Shown: piece by piece, positions 1 to 8,869 of the stretch
How positions within the stretch are numbered: the first letter of the stretch is position 1
Layout: every line of letters starts with the position of its first letter
Assembly: GCF_021044685.1 (NCBI RefSeq)
Contig: NZ_CP088014.1
Span: 2,280,001-2,344,000 of the forward strand
DNA length: 64,000 nucleotides
Origin: Bradyrhizobium daqingense
Lineage (GTDB): Bacteria > Pseudomonadota > Alphaproteobacteria > Rhizobiales > Xanthobacteraceae
Reading direction: 5' to 3'
Program-made: the position numbers and the translations under genes
Notes under the pieces: generated by a model
The model's database searches: none
Told to the model about the DNA's origin: nothing
What the model saw: the letters and a program-made list of their open reading frames with translations, nothing else

Positions 1-36
1 AATCTTCGGTAAGCTGCTCGCGACAAAGATTGAAAG

Positions 37-61
37 GGCCCGCTTCGTGCGGGCCTTTTTT
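37..61 (+). terminator. Rho-independent terminator of an upstream gene
   Basis: A 7-bp GC stem (GGCCCGC/GCGGGCC) with a TTCGT loop is followed by six T. It ends a transcript entering from the left edge. The gene it serves lies outside the window. Confidence 0.85.
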
Positions 62-118
62 GTTTGGCTTCCATGCGGTGGAGCCGGAGGGACGTTTGTC
101 CAGTCGGCATCGTGCCTT

Positions 119-265
119 GCCCCTCACCCGGATCGCTGCGCGATCCGACCTCTCCCCGCAAAGAGCGGGGAGAGGTTAAGCAAGCCCGGCGACGTTGCAT
201 CGTAAGGGACGTACGGCTCTCTCACTCCCTCGCCCCGTTCTTACGGGGAGAGGGTGGGGTGAGGG
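119..265. repeat. Intergenic palindrome, CCCTCACCC family
   Basis: The arms CCCTCACCC at the left and GGGGTGAGGG at the right enclose shorter palindromes (GGATCGCTGCGCGATCC and CTCCCCGCAAAGAGCGGGGAG). A related shorter copy lies at 3115-3157. The 1-391 stretch holds only the terminator and this repeat. The short open frames across it are by-products of its base composition. Confidence 0.75.
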
Positions 266-391
266 CTCTCTCCGCAAGTTCGCTTCTAAATGCCTGCGAT
301 CTGGCACCTCCAGCACTCTTGTGGCATAGACCATGACGCATCACGGGTCGGGCGCTCTCTGCTCGCGTCACATCATCGCCGGAGATATTTC

Positions 392-871
392 ATGCGCCGT
401 TCGTTCATCCTCGCCGGGCTCACTGCGGCCAGCCTCGTCGTCTCCGTCGCTGCTGCCGGCGCGCAGCAGCGGATGGCGCGGGTCGGCGTTCTCGAATGCC
501 GCGGCGGCGCCAGCGTCGGCTTCATCGTGGGATCGGTGACCCATCTCGGCTGCGTGCTGCGTGCCGACGGCTTGCCCGATGACCGCTACGTCGCGACCAT
601 CCGCAAAGTCGGCCTCGACATTGGCATCACCCAGGAGACGGCGCTCGCCTGGGGCGTGTTCGCGCCGGTCGATCGGCTCGGTCCCGGCGACCTCTCCGGC
701 AATTACGCGGGCGCGCAGGGCAGCGCCTCGCTCGGCGTCGGCCTTGGCGGCAATGTGCTGGTCGGCGGCTCCAACAATTCGATCGCGCTCCAGCCGCTCA
801 GCGTGCAGGGCCAGGTCGGCCTCAACATCGCCGCCGGCCTCGAAAGCCTGGAACTCCGTCCGGGCCGCTGA
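392..871 (+). CDS. DUF992 family secreted protein
   Basis: A 159-aa protein. The ATG at 392 begins MRRSFILAGL, followed by a hydrophobic stretch and AAAGAQQ, a normal Sec signal peptide with cleavage near residue 26. An in-frame start at 290 would add about 34 residues before the signal and is less likely. The mature part (VGVLECRGGASVGFIVGS, then SASLGVGLGGNVLVGGS) matches the DUF992 pattern: short periplasmic proteins of Rhizobiales with paired cysteines and Gly-rich strands. The biochemical function is unknown. It stands alone, 160 bp before the EF-G-like gene. Confidence 0.8.
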   Translation: MRRSFILAGLTAASLVVSVAAAGAQQRMARVGVLECRGGASVGFIVGSVTHLGCVLRADGLPDDRYVATIRKVGLDIGITQETALAWGVFAPVDRLGPGDLSGNYAGAQGSASLGVGLGGNVLVGGSNNSIALQPLSVQGQVGLNIAAGLESLELRPGR

Positions 872-1031
872 GTTTTGGCGCGGCGTTCCCCTCACCTCTG
901 CCTCCGGGAGAGGTGAACACCAACGACGCACCGCAGCGACGTTTGACGCTTGCCAAATCTCGGCGACGGGCAGAGCATCGGCGTTTGCCGACCCAATCAT
1001 GGGCCGAGCTCCACAAGAAGGAGGCGGCGAA

Positions 1032-3080
1032 ATGGGACAAGACGTCAGAAGTCCCCGAGGTCCACGGTGCATCGCACTGGTGGGCCCTTTCCAAAGCGGT
1101 AAAACCACACTTCTCGAAGCAATACTGGCGCGAACGGGTGCAATCCCGCGCGCCGGCAGCGTCGATGCCGGAACGTCCGTCGGCGACGCCACGCCGGAGG
1201 CCCGTCACCACAAGATGACCGTCGGGCTCACTGCCGCCACCACGAATTTCATGGGCGACAGCTACACCTTTCTCGATTGTCCCGGATCCGTCGAATTCGC
1301 CCACGACATGCGCGCCGTGCTGCCTGCGGTCGATGCCGCGGTCGTAGTCTGCGAGGCTGACGAGAAGAAGCTGCCGCAGCTCCAGATCATCCTGCGCGAG
1401 CTGGAGGAGTTGAAGATCCCGCGTTTCCTGTTCCTCAACAAGATCGATCGTGCCAGCCAGCGCATCCGCGAGACGCTCGCAACGCTCCAGCCCGCTTCGC
1501 GCGTGCCGCTGGTGCTGCGTCAGATCCCGATCTGGAAGGACGAATTGATCGAGGGCTTCGTCGATCTCGCGCTCGAGCGCGCCTTCATCTATCGCGAGCA
1601 CAAGGCTTCCGAGGTGATCGCGCTCGAGGGCGGCAACCTCGATCGCGAGAAGGAGGCCCGCTTCTCGATGCTGGAAAAGCTTGCCGATCACGACGACGCG
1701 CTGATGGAGCAACTGCTCGAAGACATCCAGCCGCCGCGCGACGCCGTGTTCGACGATCTCGCCCGCGAATTGCGCGAAGGGCTGATCTGTCCGGTGCTGC
1801 TCGGCGCTGCCGCGCGCGAAAACGGCGTGCTGCGCCTGATGAAGGCGCTGCGCCACGAATCGCCCGGTGTGGCGGAGACCGCAAGACGTCTCGGCGTCCC
1901 CGACACCAAGGATGCGCTCGGCTACGTCTTCAAGACGCTGCATTCGCAGCATGGCGGAAAGCTGTCGCTGACGCGGCTGCTCGCCGGCCATCTCGACGAC
2001 GGCGCCACGTTGCAATCCTCTTCCGGAGGTTCCAGCCGCATCTCGGGCATCCTCGCCGTCAATGGCGCCTACGACACCAAGCGCGCCTCAGCCGAGGCCG
2101 GCGACACCGTGGCGCTCGCCAAGCTCGATCCGATCAAGACCGGCGACACGGTCTCGAACGGCAAGACGCCGCCTGCCGCGTTGATCACGATCGAGCCGAC
2201 GGCGCCGGTGCTCGCGATCTCAATCGCAGCCACCGATCGCAAGGACGATGTGAAGCTCGGTCAGGCCATGGCCCGGCTGCACGAGGAGGATCCCTCGCTC
2301 GTCGTCGTGCAGAATGCCCAGACCCACGACACCGTGCTGTGGGGACAAGGCGAAATGCATCTGCGTGTTGCCGGCGAGCGCTTGCGCGACCGCTTCGGCG
2401 TCAAGGTCACCTCGCATCCGCCCGGCATCGGCTATCAGGAGACCATCCGCAAGCCGATCACCCAGCGCGGCCGGCACAAGAAGCAGTCCGGCGGCCACGG
2501 CCAGTTCGGCGACGTCGTGCTCGACATCCGGCCGCTGCCGCGTGGCGACGGCTTCAAGTTCGCCGAGAAGGTGGTGGGCGGCGCGGTGCCGCGCAATTAC
2601 ATCCCTGCGGTGGAGGAAGGCGTCGTCGATGGCCTCGCGCGCGGTCCGCTCGGCTTCCCCGTCACCGACGTGCAGGTGACGCTGACCGACGGCTCCTATC
2701 ACAGCGTCGACTCGTCCGATCTCGCCTTCCGCACGGCGGCGCGGATCGGGCTGAACGAAGGTCTGCCGCAGTGCCAGCCGGTGCTGCTTGAGCCGATCCA
2801 CATGGTCGAGATCGTCTGCCCGACCGACGCCACCGCCAGGATCAACGCGATCCTGTCGGCGCGGCGCGGCCAGATCCTCGGCTTCGACACCCGCGACGGC
2901 TGGAGCGGCTGGGACTGCGTCCGCGCCATGATGCCGGAAGCCGAGATCGGCGAGCTGATCGTCGAGCTGCGCTCCGCCACCGCCGGCGCCGGCAGCTTCA
3001 CCCGCCAGTTCGACCACATGGCCGAAGTCACCGGCCGCGCCGCCGACCAGATCATCGCCGCGCATCAGCACGCGGCGTAA
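1032..3080 (+). CDS. Elongation factor G-like GTPase (EF-G paralog)
   Basis: A 682-aa translational GTPase-family protein. Visible GTPase motifs are the P-loop GPFQSGKT (residues 18-25), DCPG (G3) and NKID (G4). EF-G domains II to V follow, with GQGEMHLRV in domain III and GGHGQFGDVVLDIRPL in domain IV. The switch I region reads PEARHHKMTVGLT, not the ERGITI of canonical EF-G, which places it in the EF-G-like branch and not with FusA. The start was chosen for the strong Shine-Dalgarno AAGAAGGAGG about 9 nt upstream. The open frame runs back to 561, but that part is a shadow of the DUF992 gene. No str operon genes are adjacent, so it is probably an auxiliary ribosome or stress GTPase (inference). 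Confidence 0.88.
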   Translation: MGQDVRSPRGPRCIALVGPFQSGKTTLLEAILARTGAIPRAGSVDAGTSVGDATPEARHHKMTVGLTAATTNFMGDSYTFLDCPGSVEFAHDMRAVLPAVDAAVVVCEADEKKLPQLQIILRELEELKIPRFLFLNKIDRASQRIRETLATLQPASRVPLVLRQIPIWKDELIEGFVDLALERAFIYREHKASEVIALEGGNLDREKEARFSMLEKLADHDDALMEQLLEDIQPPRDAVFDDLARELREGLICPVLLGAAARENGVLRLMKALRHESPGVAETARRLGVPDTKDALGYVFKTLHSQHGGKLSLTRLLAGHLDDGATLQSSSGGSSRISGILAVNGAYDTKRASAEAGDTVALAKLDPIKTGDTVSNGKTPPAALITIEPTAPVLAISIAATDRKDDVKLGQAMARLHEEDPSLVVVQNAQTHDTVLWGQGEMHLRVAGERLRDRFGVKVTSHPPGIGYQETIRKPITQRGRHKKQSGGHGQFGDVVLDIRPLPRGDGFKFAEKVVGGAVPRNYIPAVEEGVVDGLARGPLGFPVTDVQVTLTDGSYHSVDSSDLAFRTAARIGLNEGLPQCQPVLLEPIHMVEIVCPTDATARINAILSARRGQILGFDTRDGWSGWDCVRAMMPEAEIGELIVELRSATAGAGSFTRQFDHMAEVTGRAADQIIAAHQHAA

Positions 3081-3114
3081 GTCTGTCTCTCGCGCGGTGA
3101 GGGAAACACGCTCT

Positions 3115-3157
3115 CTCGCTCCCTCTCCCCGTTCTTACGGAAGAGGGAGTGAGGGGG
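3115..3157. repeat. Short palindrome of the CCCTCACCC family
   Basis: CTCTCGCTCCCTCTCCCC, a short spacer, then GGAAGAGGGAGTGAGGG. It resembles the right half of the repeat at 119-265 and sits just after the EF-G-like stop codon. Confidence 0.6.
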
Positions 3158-3203
3158 CTGCGTTCGCGCGTGCGGCCTTTCATTTCGGCCGAACCCCTCG
3201 ACT

Positions 3204-3290
3204 CGTCATTGCGAGCGCAGCGAAGCAATCCAGAATCCCTCCGCGATGACAGCCCGGATTGCTTCGTCGCAAGGGCTCCTCGCAATGACG
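3204..3290. repeat. Intergenic palindrome, CGTCATTGCGAG family
   Basis: Begins CGTCATTGCGAGCGCAGCGA and ends CTCCTCGCAATGACG, so the outer arms are inverted. A second copy in the opposite sense lies at 39791-39877. It is non-coding and occupies most of the 315-bp gap between the EF-G-like and XRE genes. Confidence 0.85.
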
Positions 3291-3328
3291 GATGAGGCAG
3301 GCGAGGTCCCCCTTGCACTCCTCTCCTT

Positions 3329-3347
3329 ATGATGTATTTTACATCAT
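3329..3347. promoter_or_regulatory. Perfect inverted repeat, candidate operator of the XRE regulator
   Basis: ATGATGTA-TTT-TACATCAT is an 8-bp perfect inverted repeat with a 3-bp spacer, in an AT-rich patch 49 bp upstream of the XRE gene start. It is followed by the related TGTACATGCACA. Position and symmetry fit an autoregulatory operator; binding is inferred. Confidence 0.45.
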
Positions 3348-3395
3348 TGTACATGCACAGAATATCACTTATAAGCTCTGATACGTGAGGCCAAG

Positions 3396-3668
3396 GTGAT
3401 CACGTCGTTCCAGATGCGGGCGGCCCGGGCGCTGCTCGGCATTGACCAGAAAACCCTGGCCGAGCTTGCCGGGGTGTCGCTGCCGACCATCCAGCGGATG
3501 GAAGCCTCGACCGGCAATGTTCGCGGCGTGGTCGAGACCCTGATCAAGGTGGTCGAGGCGTTCGATCGGGCCGGCGTCGAGCTTATCGGCGAGCAGGCGC
3601 GCAGTGACAGCGGCGGGCGTGGCGTTCGTCTCAAGGAGCCGGGGCCGCCGCGCCGCGTCGGGGCATGA
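3396..3668 (+). CDS. XRE-family helix-turn-helix regulator
   Basis: A 90-aa protein. Residues 7-60 form a lambda-repressor-type HTH: RAARALLGIDQKTLAELAGV, SLPTIQRMEAS, then a helix ending in VEAFDRAGVELI. The start is GTG (3396); an ATG at 3414 is a possible alternative. The C-terminus is basic and unstructured. It lies 97 bp before the SulP transporter on the same strand. Small XRE proteins of this kind are often found beside SulP genes in Bradyrhizobium, so control of the transporter or of itself through the palindrome at 3329-3347 is likely (inference). Confidence 0.8.
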   Translation: MITSFQMRAARALLGIDQKTLAELAGVSLPTIQRMEASTGNVRGVVETLIKVVEAFDRAGVELIGEQARSDSGGRGVRLKEPGPPRRVGA

Positions 3669-3765
3669 TCGCGTTGGTCGTGCCCGGAAAACAAATGAGC
3701 TAACCGCACCGTCGCGTCCGGGATCGCGGCCGCACGATGCAGTGGGCATTGTGGGGCAGCGGAGC

Positions 3766-5508
3766 ATGAGCATCACAAGCGATCAGGCCGATAAGTTGCA
3801 TCAGCTTCGCCGGCCGACCTTTGCCGAACTTTACTTGCCGAAGCTCGTCACGGTCTGGCGCGAAGGCTATGGCGCCGCGGATTTCCGCGCCGACGTCTTC
3901 GCCGGTCTCACCGTCGCGATCGTGGCGCTCCCGCTATCGATGGCGATCGCGATCGCGTCGGGCGTGACGCCGGACCGCGGTCTCTACACCGCCGTCGTCG
4001 GCGGCTTCATCGTCTCGCTGCTCGGCGGCAGCCGGTTCCAGATCGGCGGGCCGGCGGGCGCCTTCATCGTGCTGGTCGCGGTGACCGCGGAGCGGCACGG
4101 CGTGGACGGCGTGATCCTCGCCACCATGATGGCGGGACTGTTCCTGATCGCCGCAGGGCTCTTGCGGGTCGGCACCTACATCAAGTTCATTCCCTATCCC
4201 GTCACGGTCGGCTTCACCGCCGGCATCGCCGTCATCATCTTTGCCAGCCAGCTCCGCGATCTCTTTGGGATCACGCTGACGGGGAAGGAGCCGAGCGAGA
4301 TCGTGCCGAAACTGGTTGCGCTCGCCGGCGGTCTCAATACCATCAATCCATCCGCCGTCGCGGTCGCCATCGTTAGCATCGTCATCATCGCGGCCTTGCG
4401 GGTCTGGCGCCCGTCCTGGCCCGGCATCCTGATTGCCGTCGTGTTTGCAGCGGTAGCGACTGCGGTGCTGTCGCTGCCGGTCGAGACCATCGGCTCCCGC
4501 TTCGGCGGCATTCCGCGCGAATTGCCCTCGCCGGCGCTGCCTGCGTTCTCGCTGGCGAAGGCGAGGGCCGTGCTGCCGGACGCAATTGCGTTCGCGCTGC
4601 TGGCGGCGATCGAATCGCTGCTGTCGGCGGTGGTCGCCGACGGCATGACGGGCCGCCGTCACCGCTCCAATTGCGAGCTGGTGGCGCAGGGCGCTGCCAA
4701 TATCGGCTCGGCGCTGTTCGGCGGCATCTGCGTCACCGGCCTGATCGCGCGCACCGCGACCAACATCCGCGCCGGCGCGCGCGGGCCGCTCGCAGGGATG
4801 CTGCACTCGGTCTTCCTGCTGCTGTTCATGCTGATCGCAGCTCCCCTGGCGAGCTACATTCCGCTGGCCGCGCTCGCCTCGGTGCTGGTCGTGGTCGCCT
4901 GGACCATGGCGGAGAAGCATGAATTTGCGACGCTGCTGCGCTCCTCCTGGGGCGATGCCATCGTGCTGCTCGCGACCTTCCTGCTGACGATCTTCCGAGA
5001 CCTCACCGAAGGTATCCTGGTCGGCTTCGCGTTTGGCGCGGTGCTGTTCATCCATCGCATGGCGGAGATGACGGGCATCGAGGAGCGTACGCCGCTGGTG
5101 GACGCCGACCGCCCCGACGACGGCAATGGCGACCGCGTTCCCTATGATTCCGGTCTGGCGGTCGATCGCGACGTGCTGGTCTACCGCATCACCGGCGCGT
5201 TCTTCTTCGGCGCCGCCTCGGCGATCGGCAGCGTGCTCGACGGCATCGCCGACAAGCGCAAGGCCTTCGTGGTCGATTTCGCCGCAGTGCCGTTCCTGGA
5301 TTCCACTGCGGCCAACGTTCTCGGCCGCGTCGCCGCCAAGGCCCACCGCCAGGGCATCAGGCTGTTCATCACGGGGGCCTCGCCCACGGTTCGCCGCGCG
5401 CTGCTCACCCACGGCGTGACGCCGCCGCGTGCGCGCTACCGCCAAAACCTCGCGCGCGCCATTGCCGACATCAAGGGCTCCGCCGCCGGTGAGGCCGCCG
5501 CGGATTAG
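3766..5508 (+). CDS. SulP-family anion transporter with STAS domain
   Basis: A 580-aa inner-membrane protein. After about 45 cytoplasmic residues come the SulP core (VFAGLTVAIVALPLSMAIAI, then GLYTAVVGGFI and the FQIGGPAGAF loop) and ten or more hydrophobic segments to about residue 435. A C-terminal STAS domain follows, with FVVDFAAVPFLDSTAANVLG near residues 500-520. The family moves sulfate, bicarbonate or other anions, usually by proton or sodium symport; substrate cannot be told from sequence. The ATG at 3766 was chosen because upstream in-frame codons overlap the XRE gene and lack transporter-like sequence. Confidence 0.88.
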   Translation: MSITSDQADKLHQLRRPTFAELYLPKLVTVWREGYGAADFRADVFAGLTVAIVALPLSMAIAIASGVTPDRGLYTAVVGGFIVSLLGGSRFQIGGPAGAFIVLVAVTAERHGVDGVILATMMAGLFLIAAGLLRVGTYIKFIPYPVTVGFTAGIAVIIFASQLRDLFGITLTGKEPSEIVPKLVALAGGLNTINPSAVAVAIVSIVIIAALRVWRPSWPGILIAVVFAAVATAVLSLPVETIGSRFGGIPRELPSPALPAFSLAKARAVLPDAIAFALLAAIESLLSAVVADGMTGRRHRSNCELVAQGAANIGSALFGGICVTGLIARTATNIRAGARGPLAGMLHSVFLLLFMLIAAPLASYIPLAALASVLVVVAWTMAEKHEFATLLRSSWGDAIVLLATFLLTIFRDLTEGILVGFAFGAVLFIHRMAEMTGIEERTPLVDADRPDDGNGDRVPYDSGLAVDRDVLVYRITGAFFFGAASAIGSVLDGIADKRKAFVVDFAAVPFLDSTAANVLGRVAAKAHRQGIRLFITGASPTVRRALLTHGVTPPRARYRQNLARAIADIKGSAAGEAAAD

Positions 5509-5571
5509 CGGTGCTTGACAGACCTTTCGGGACGCGAAATGGATCGCCTCGGAAACGACCCCGGGGGAAAG

Positions 5572-6411
5572 ATGACCGCGCCCAAGACGCCTGCCGCTTG
5601 TCTGATCGGATGGCCGGCGGCGCATTCGCGCTCGCCGCTGATCCATCATTACTGGCTGCGCACGCTCGGCATCGAGGGCGGCTATGTCATCGAGGCGGTT
5701 CCGCCCGAGGATCTCAGAGACTTCGTGCTCAGGCTGTCGCTGCGCGGCTTCGTCGGCGCTAACGTCACCATCCCGCACAAGGAGGGCGTGCTGGCGCTGT
5801 CGAAACCCGATGCCCGCGCAACGGCCGTGGGCGCTGCCAACACGCTGTGGTTCGAGGACGGCGAGCTGTGCTCGACTAACACCGACGTCGAAGGCTTCAT
5901 CGGCAATCTCGATGCCAGCGCACCTGGCTGGGACGCGGCCGAAGAGGCGCTCGTGCTCGGGGCCGGCGGCTCCGCGCGCGCGGTCGTATTCGGCCTGCGC
6001 GAGCGCGGCATCAAGCGCATCCATCTCGCCAACCGCACCATCGCGCGAGCCGAGACACTCGCAACACAGTTCGGGCCGCATGTGCATGCCGTGACGTGGG
6101 ACAGCATCAACGAAATCCTGCCGCGCGCAAAACTGCTCGTGAACACGACCTCGCTCGGCATGCACGGCCAGCCTCCGCTCGACGTCGATGTGGCGCGCGT
6201 GCCGCAAGATGCCGTCGTCGCCGATCTCGTCTATGTCCCGCTGGTGACGCCGCTACTTGCGCAAGCGCAGGCGCGCGGCCTGAAGACCGCCGACGGGCTC
6301 GGCATGCTGCTGCATCAGGCGGTGCGCGGCTTCGAGCTGTGGTTCGGCCGGCGGCCGCAAGTCACGGCCGAGCTGCGCGCGTTGGTCGAGGCCGATCTCA
6401 CAAAGTCTTGA
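5572..6411 (+). CDS. aroE: Shikimate dehydrogenase
   Basis: A 279-aa enzyme that reduces 3-dehydroshikimate to shikimate with NADPH (aromatic amino acid pathway, cytoplasm). The shikimate-binding SRSP lies near the N-terminus. NVTIPHKEG carries the catalytic Lys, and TNTDVEGF the substrate Asp. The Rossmann loop is VLGAGGSARA, followed by LANRT, and NTTSLGM and GLGMLLHQA close the domain. The start ATGACCGCG at 5572 follows GGGGGAAAG. An in-frame TTG at 5515 would begin right behind the SulP stop but adds a poorly structured leader. No other aro genes are adjacent. Confidence 0.93.
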   Translation: MTAPKTPAACLIGWPAAHSRSPLIHHYWLRTLGIEGGYVIEAVPPEDLRDFVLRLSLRGFVGANVTIPHKEGVLALSKPDARATAVGAANTLWFEDGELCSTNTDVEGFIGNLDASAPGWDAAEEALVLGAGGSARAVVFGLRERGIKRIHLANRTIARAETLATQFGPHVHAVTWDSINEILPRAKLLVNTTSLGMHGQPPLDVDVARVPQDAVVADLVYVPLVTPLLAQAQARGLKTADGLGMLLHQAVRGFELWFGRRPQVTAELRALVEADLTKS

Positions 6412-6476
6412 GAGGGCCGCGGCGAATAGCACACCATCTCCGGAGTTCTAACCCGTGGGGGCAATCGGAGACCGAA

Positions 6477-7103
6477 ATGACCATTCAACGCGTAACTTTC
6501 GCACGTCCATCGATCGCCGTCGCGATGGTGGCCCTCTCGACTTACTGCGCCTTCGCGCAAAGGGCACCGGTGCCGACCCGCGTGCGCGGCACCATCGAGA
6601 GCGTCACTGGCGACACCATGCAGGTCAAGTCGCGCACCGGCGAGGACGTGAAGCTCCACATCGCCACTGACGTGAACGTGTCAGGCATTACCAAGATTTC
6701 GCTCGCCGACATCAAGCCGGGTTCGTTCATCGGCGCGACCACCGTGCCCGGGCCGGACGGCGGCCAGAACGCGGTCGAGGTTCACGTGTTTCCGGAGAGC
6801 ATGCGCGGCACCGGCGAGGGTTCGCGGCCCTGGGACCTCAAGCCCAATTCCAGCATGACCAATGCGACGGTCGCCGAGAGCGTGGTCGGCAATGACGGTC
6901 ACACGCTGCTGGTGAAGTACAAGGACGGCGAGAAGAAAGTGTTCGTCGCCGACAACACGCCGGTCGTCACCTTCGTGCCCAGCGACAAGTCCGAGTTGAA
7001 GCCGGGCGCCAAGGTCATTGCCTTCATCAAGCAATTGCCGGACGGCTCGTTCGAAGCCAACCGCATCAGCGTCGGCCGCGACGGCCTGACGCCGCCGATG
7101 TGA
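6477..7103 (+). CDS. Secreted protein of unknown function, DUF5666-like beta fold
   Basis: A 208-aa protein with a clear signal peptide (SIAVAMVALSTYCAFAQ, cleavage near residue 28). The mature part has two similar beta-rich segments: RVRGTIESVTGDTMQVKSRT, and later VVGNDGHTLLVKYKDGEKKV. Each is followed by a 'PGSFIGA' or 'PGAKVIAF' turn, the pattern of DUF5666/OB-like periplasmic domains. It stands alone, 66 bp after aroE and separated from the next gene by a palindromic repeat. Function is unknown. Some relatives are labelled as metal transporter permeases, but no membrane segment supports that here. Confidence 0.65.
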   Translation: MTIQRVTFARPSIAVAMVALSTYCAFAQRAPVPTRVRGTIESVTGDTMQVKSRTGEDVKLHIATDVNVSGITKISLADIKPGSFIGATTVPGPDGGQNAVEVHVFPESMRGTGEGSRPWDLKPNSSMTNATVAESVVGNDGHTLLVKYKDGEKKVFVADNTPVVTFVPSDKSELKPGAKVIAFIKQLPDGSFEANRISVGRDGLTPPM

Positions 7104-7122
7104 GGGCGGAAGCGGAGGACTC

Positions 7123-7215
7123 GTAGGGTGGGCAAAGGCGCGCTTGCGCCGTGCCCACGCTCTCTCTCGCGTCGCGCGATCAATGGTGGGCACGCTTACG
7201 CTTTGCCCACCCTAC
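7123..7215. repeat. Intergenic palindrome, GTAGGGTGGGCAAAG family
   Basis: Outer arms GTAGGGTGGGCAAAGGCG and CGCTTTGCCCACCCTAC, with internal GTGCCCAC/GTGGGCAC arms. Two more copies occur at 47513-47609 and 55597-55688. This copy lies between convergent genes and could act as a bidirectional terminator. Confidence 0.85.
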
Positions 7216-7231
7216 AACACCGTCTCCGCGG

Positions 7232-8368
7232 CTACACCGCAATCACGTGATCGTCGATCTCGTCCACCCTGTTGACGCCGCACAGGCCCATGGTGGTGAG
7301 CAGCTCTTTCTGGATGATGTCGATCGCCTTGGCGACGCCGGCCTGGCCGCCGGCGCCGAGGCCATAGGCGTAGGCGCGGCCGATCATGCAGGATTTCGCG
7401 CCGAGCGCGAGCGCGCGCATCACGTCCTGGCCGGAGCGGATGCCGCCGTCGAACATGATCTCCATCTTCTCGCCGACCGCATCCGCGATCTCCGGCAGCA
7501 CCTCGATCGAGGACGGCGCGCCGTCGAGCTGGCGGCCGCCATGGTTGGAGACGACGAGCGCCTGCGCGCCGGTCTTGGCGGCCTCCTCGGCGTCCTCGAC
7601 GTCGAGGATGCCTTTGATGACGAGCTTGCCGGGCCAGATGCTGCGGACCCACTCGACGTCCTTCCAGTTCAGCGAGGTGTCGAACTGTGACGCCGTCCAT
7701 TCGGCGAGGCGGTTGAGGTCCTCGGTGTTCTTTACATGGCCGGCGATGTTACCGAAGGTGCGGCGCTTGCCTTGCAGCACGCCGGAGACCCAGGACGGCT
7801 TGCTGGCGAAATCCAGAAGCTTCGACAGCGACCATTCCGGGGGCACCGTCATGCCGTTCTTGATGTCGGCATGGCGCTGACCGATCACCTGCAAATCGAC
7901 CGTGAGCACCAGCGCGCTGCACTTGGCGGCCATCGCGCGCTCGATCAACTCCTTGATGAAGCCGCGGTCCTTCATCACGTAGAGCTGGAACCAGAACGGC
8001 TTCTCGACATTGGCGGCGATGTCCTCGATCGAGCAGATCGACATGGTCGATTGCGTGAACGGGATGCCGGCGGCCTGCGCGGCGCGGCAGGCATGGATCT
8101 CGCCGTCGCCATGCTGCATGCCGAGGAGCCCCACCGGCGCGAGGATCAGCGGCATGGTCGAGGGCTCGCCGAGGATCGTGGTCGAGGTGTCGCGCTTGGA
8201 GACATCGACCAGGATGCGTTGGCGGAATTTTATTGCCTGCATGTCCTCGCGATTGGCGCGTAGCGTTTCCTCGGCATAGGAGCCGCGGTCGCAATAGTCG
8301 AAGAACGCCTTCGGCACGCGGCGCTTATGCAGCGCGCGGAGATCGTCGATACAGGTGATGTGCTTCAT
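7232..8368 (-). CDS. lldD: FMN-dependent alpha-hydroxy-acid dehydrogenase (L-lactate dehydrogenase type)
   Basis: A 378-aa TIM-barrel flavoprotein that oxidises L-2-hydroxyacids, most often L-lactate to pyruvate, and passes electrons to the respiratory chain. Family signatures are FFDYCDRGSY near the N-terminus, LAPVGLLGMQHGDGE, FQLYVMKDR, LTVDLQVIGQR, and SNHGGRQLDG with the catalytic His and the substrate Arg. FDGGIRSGQDVMRALALGA and IGRAYAYGLGAGG bind the FMN phosphate. The ATG at 8368 follows GGGGAAACG. The substrate is inferred; glycolate or mandelate-type acids are possible. It is a single gene flanked by palindromes. Confidence 0.85.
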   Translation of the reverse strand: MKHITCIDDLRALHKRRVPKAFFDYCDRGSYAEETLRANREDMQAIKFRQRILVDVSKRDTSTTILGEPSTMPLILAPVGLLGMQHGDGEIHACRAAQAAGIPFTQSTMSICSIEDIAANVEKPFWFQLYVMKDRGFIKELIERAMAAKCSALVLTVDLQVIGQRHADIKNGMTVPPEWSLSKLLDFASKPSWVSGVLQGKRRTFGNIAGHVKNTEDLNRLAEWTASQFDTSLNWKDVEWVRSIWPGKLVIKGILDVEDAEEAAKTGAQALVVSNHGGRQLDGAPSSIEVLPEIADAVGEKMEIMFDGGIRSGQDVMRALALGAKSCMIGRAYAYGLGAGGQAGVAKAIDIIQKELLTTMGLCGVNRVDEIDDHVIAV

Positions 8369-8447
8369 GAACGTTTCCCCGGCCCGTCTTACTCGGAAGT
8401 CTTGCATCGGAAGAGCGAGGGGTCATCTAGCATGGTTGGATGCATAG

Positions 8448-8651
<204 letters not shown>

Positions 8652-8869
8652 GCAGGTTCCAGCCTGTTCCCCTGTTCATACAGGAAATATAGTGTTAACA
8701 ATACGTTATCGGGCGACCCGCGCGCCCGGTTCCGTAACGATTTATCATATTTTTTGAAGCCAAGTTTGCCGCTATAGCTTTATAAGACCTCAGCACATCA
8801 GGGATGCGGGGCCCGTTCGGGCAGCCCGTGGTTGCAGAGGGGATCCCTGGTTGTTGCGTGGGGGACGAT

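Noticed and set aside
561..1031. N-terminal extension of the EF-G-like frame
   Set aside because: It overlaps the DUF992 gene in another frame, and a strong ribosome site lies at the ATG at 1032.
3934..6207. 757-residue antisense frame across the SulP and aroE genes
   Set aside because: It follows from GC-rich codon bias in the sense genes; its residues are Arg/Asp/His-rich without motifs.
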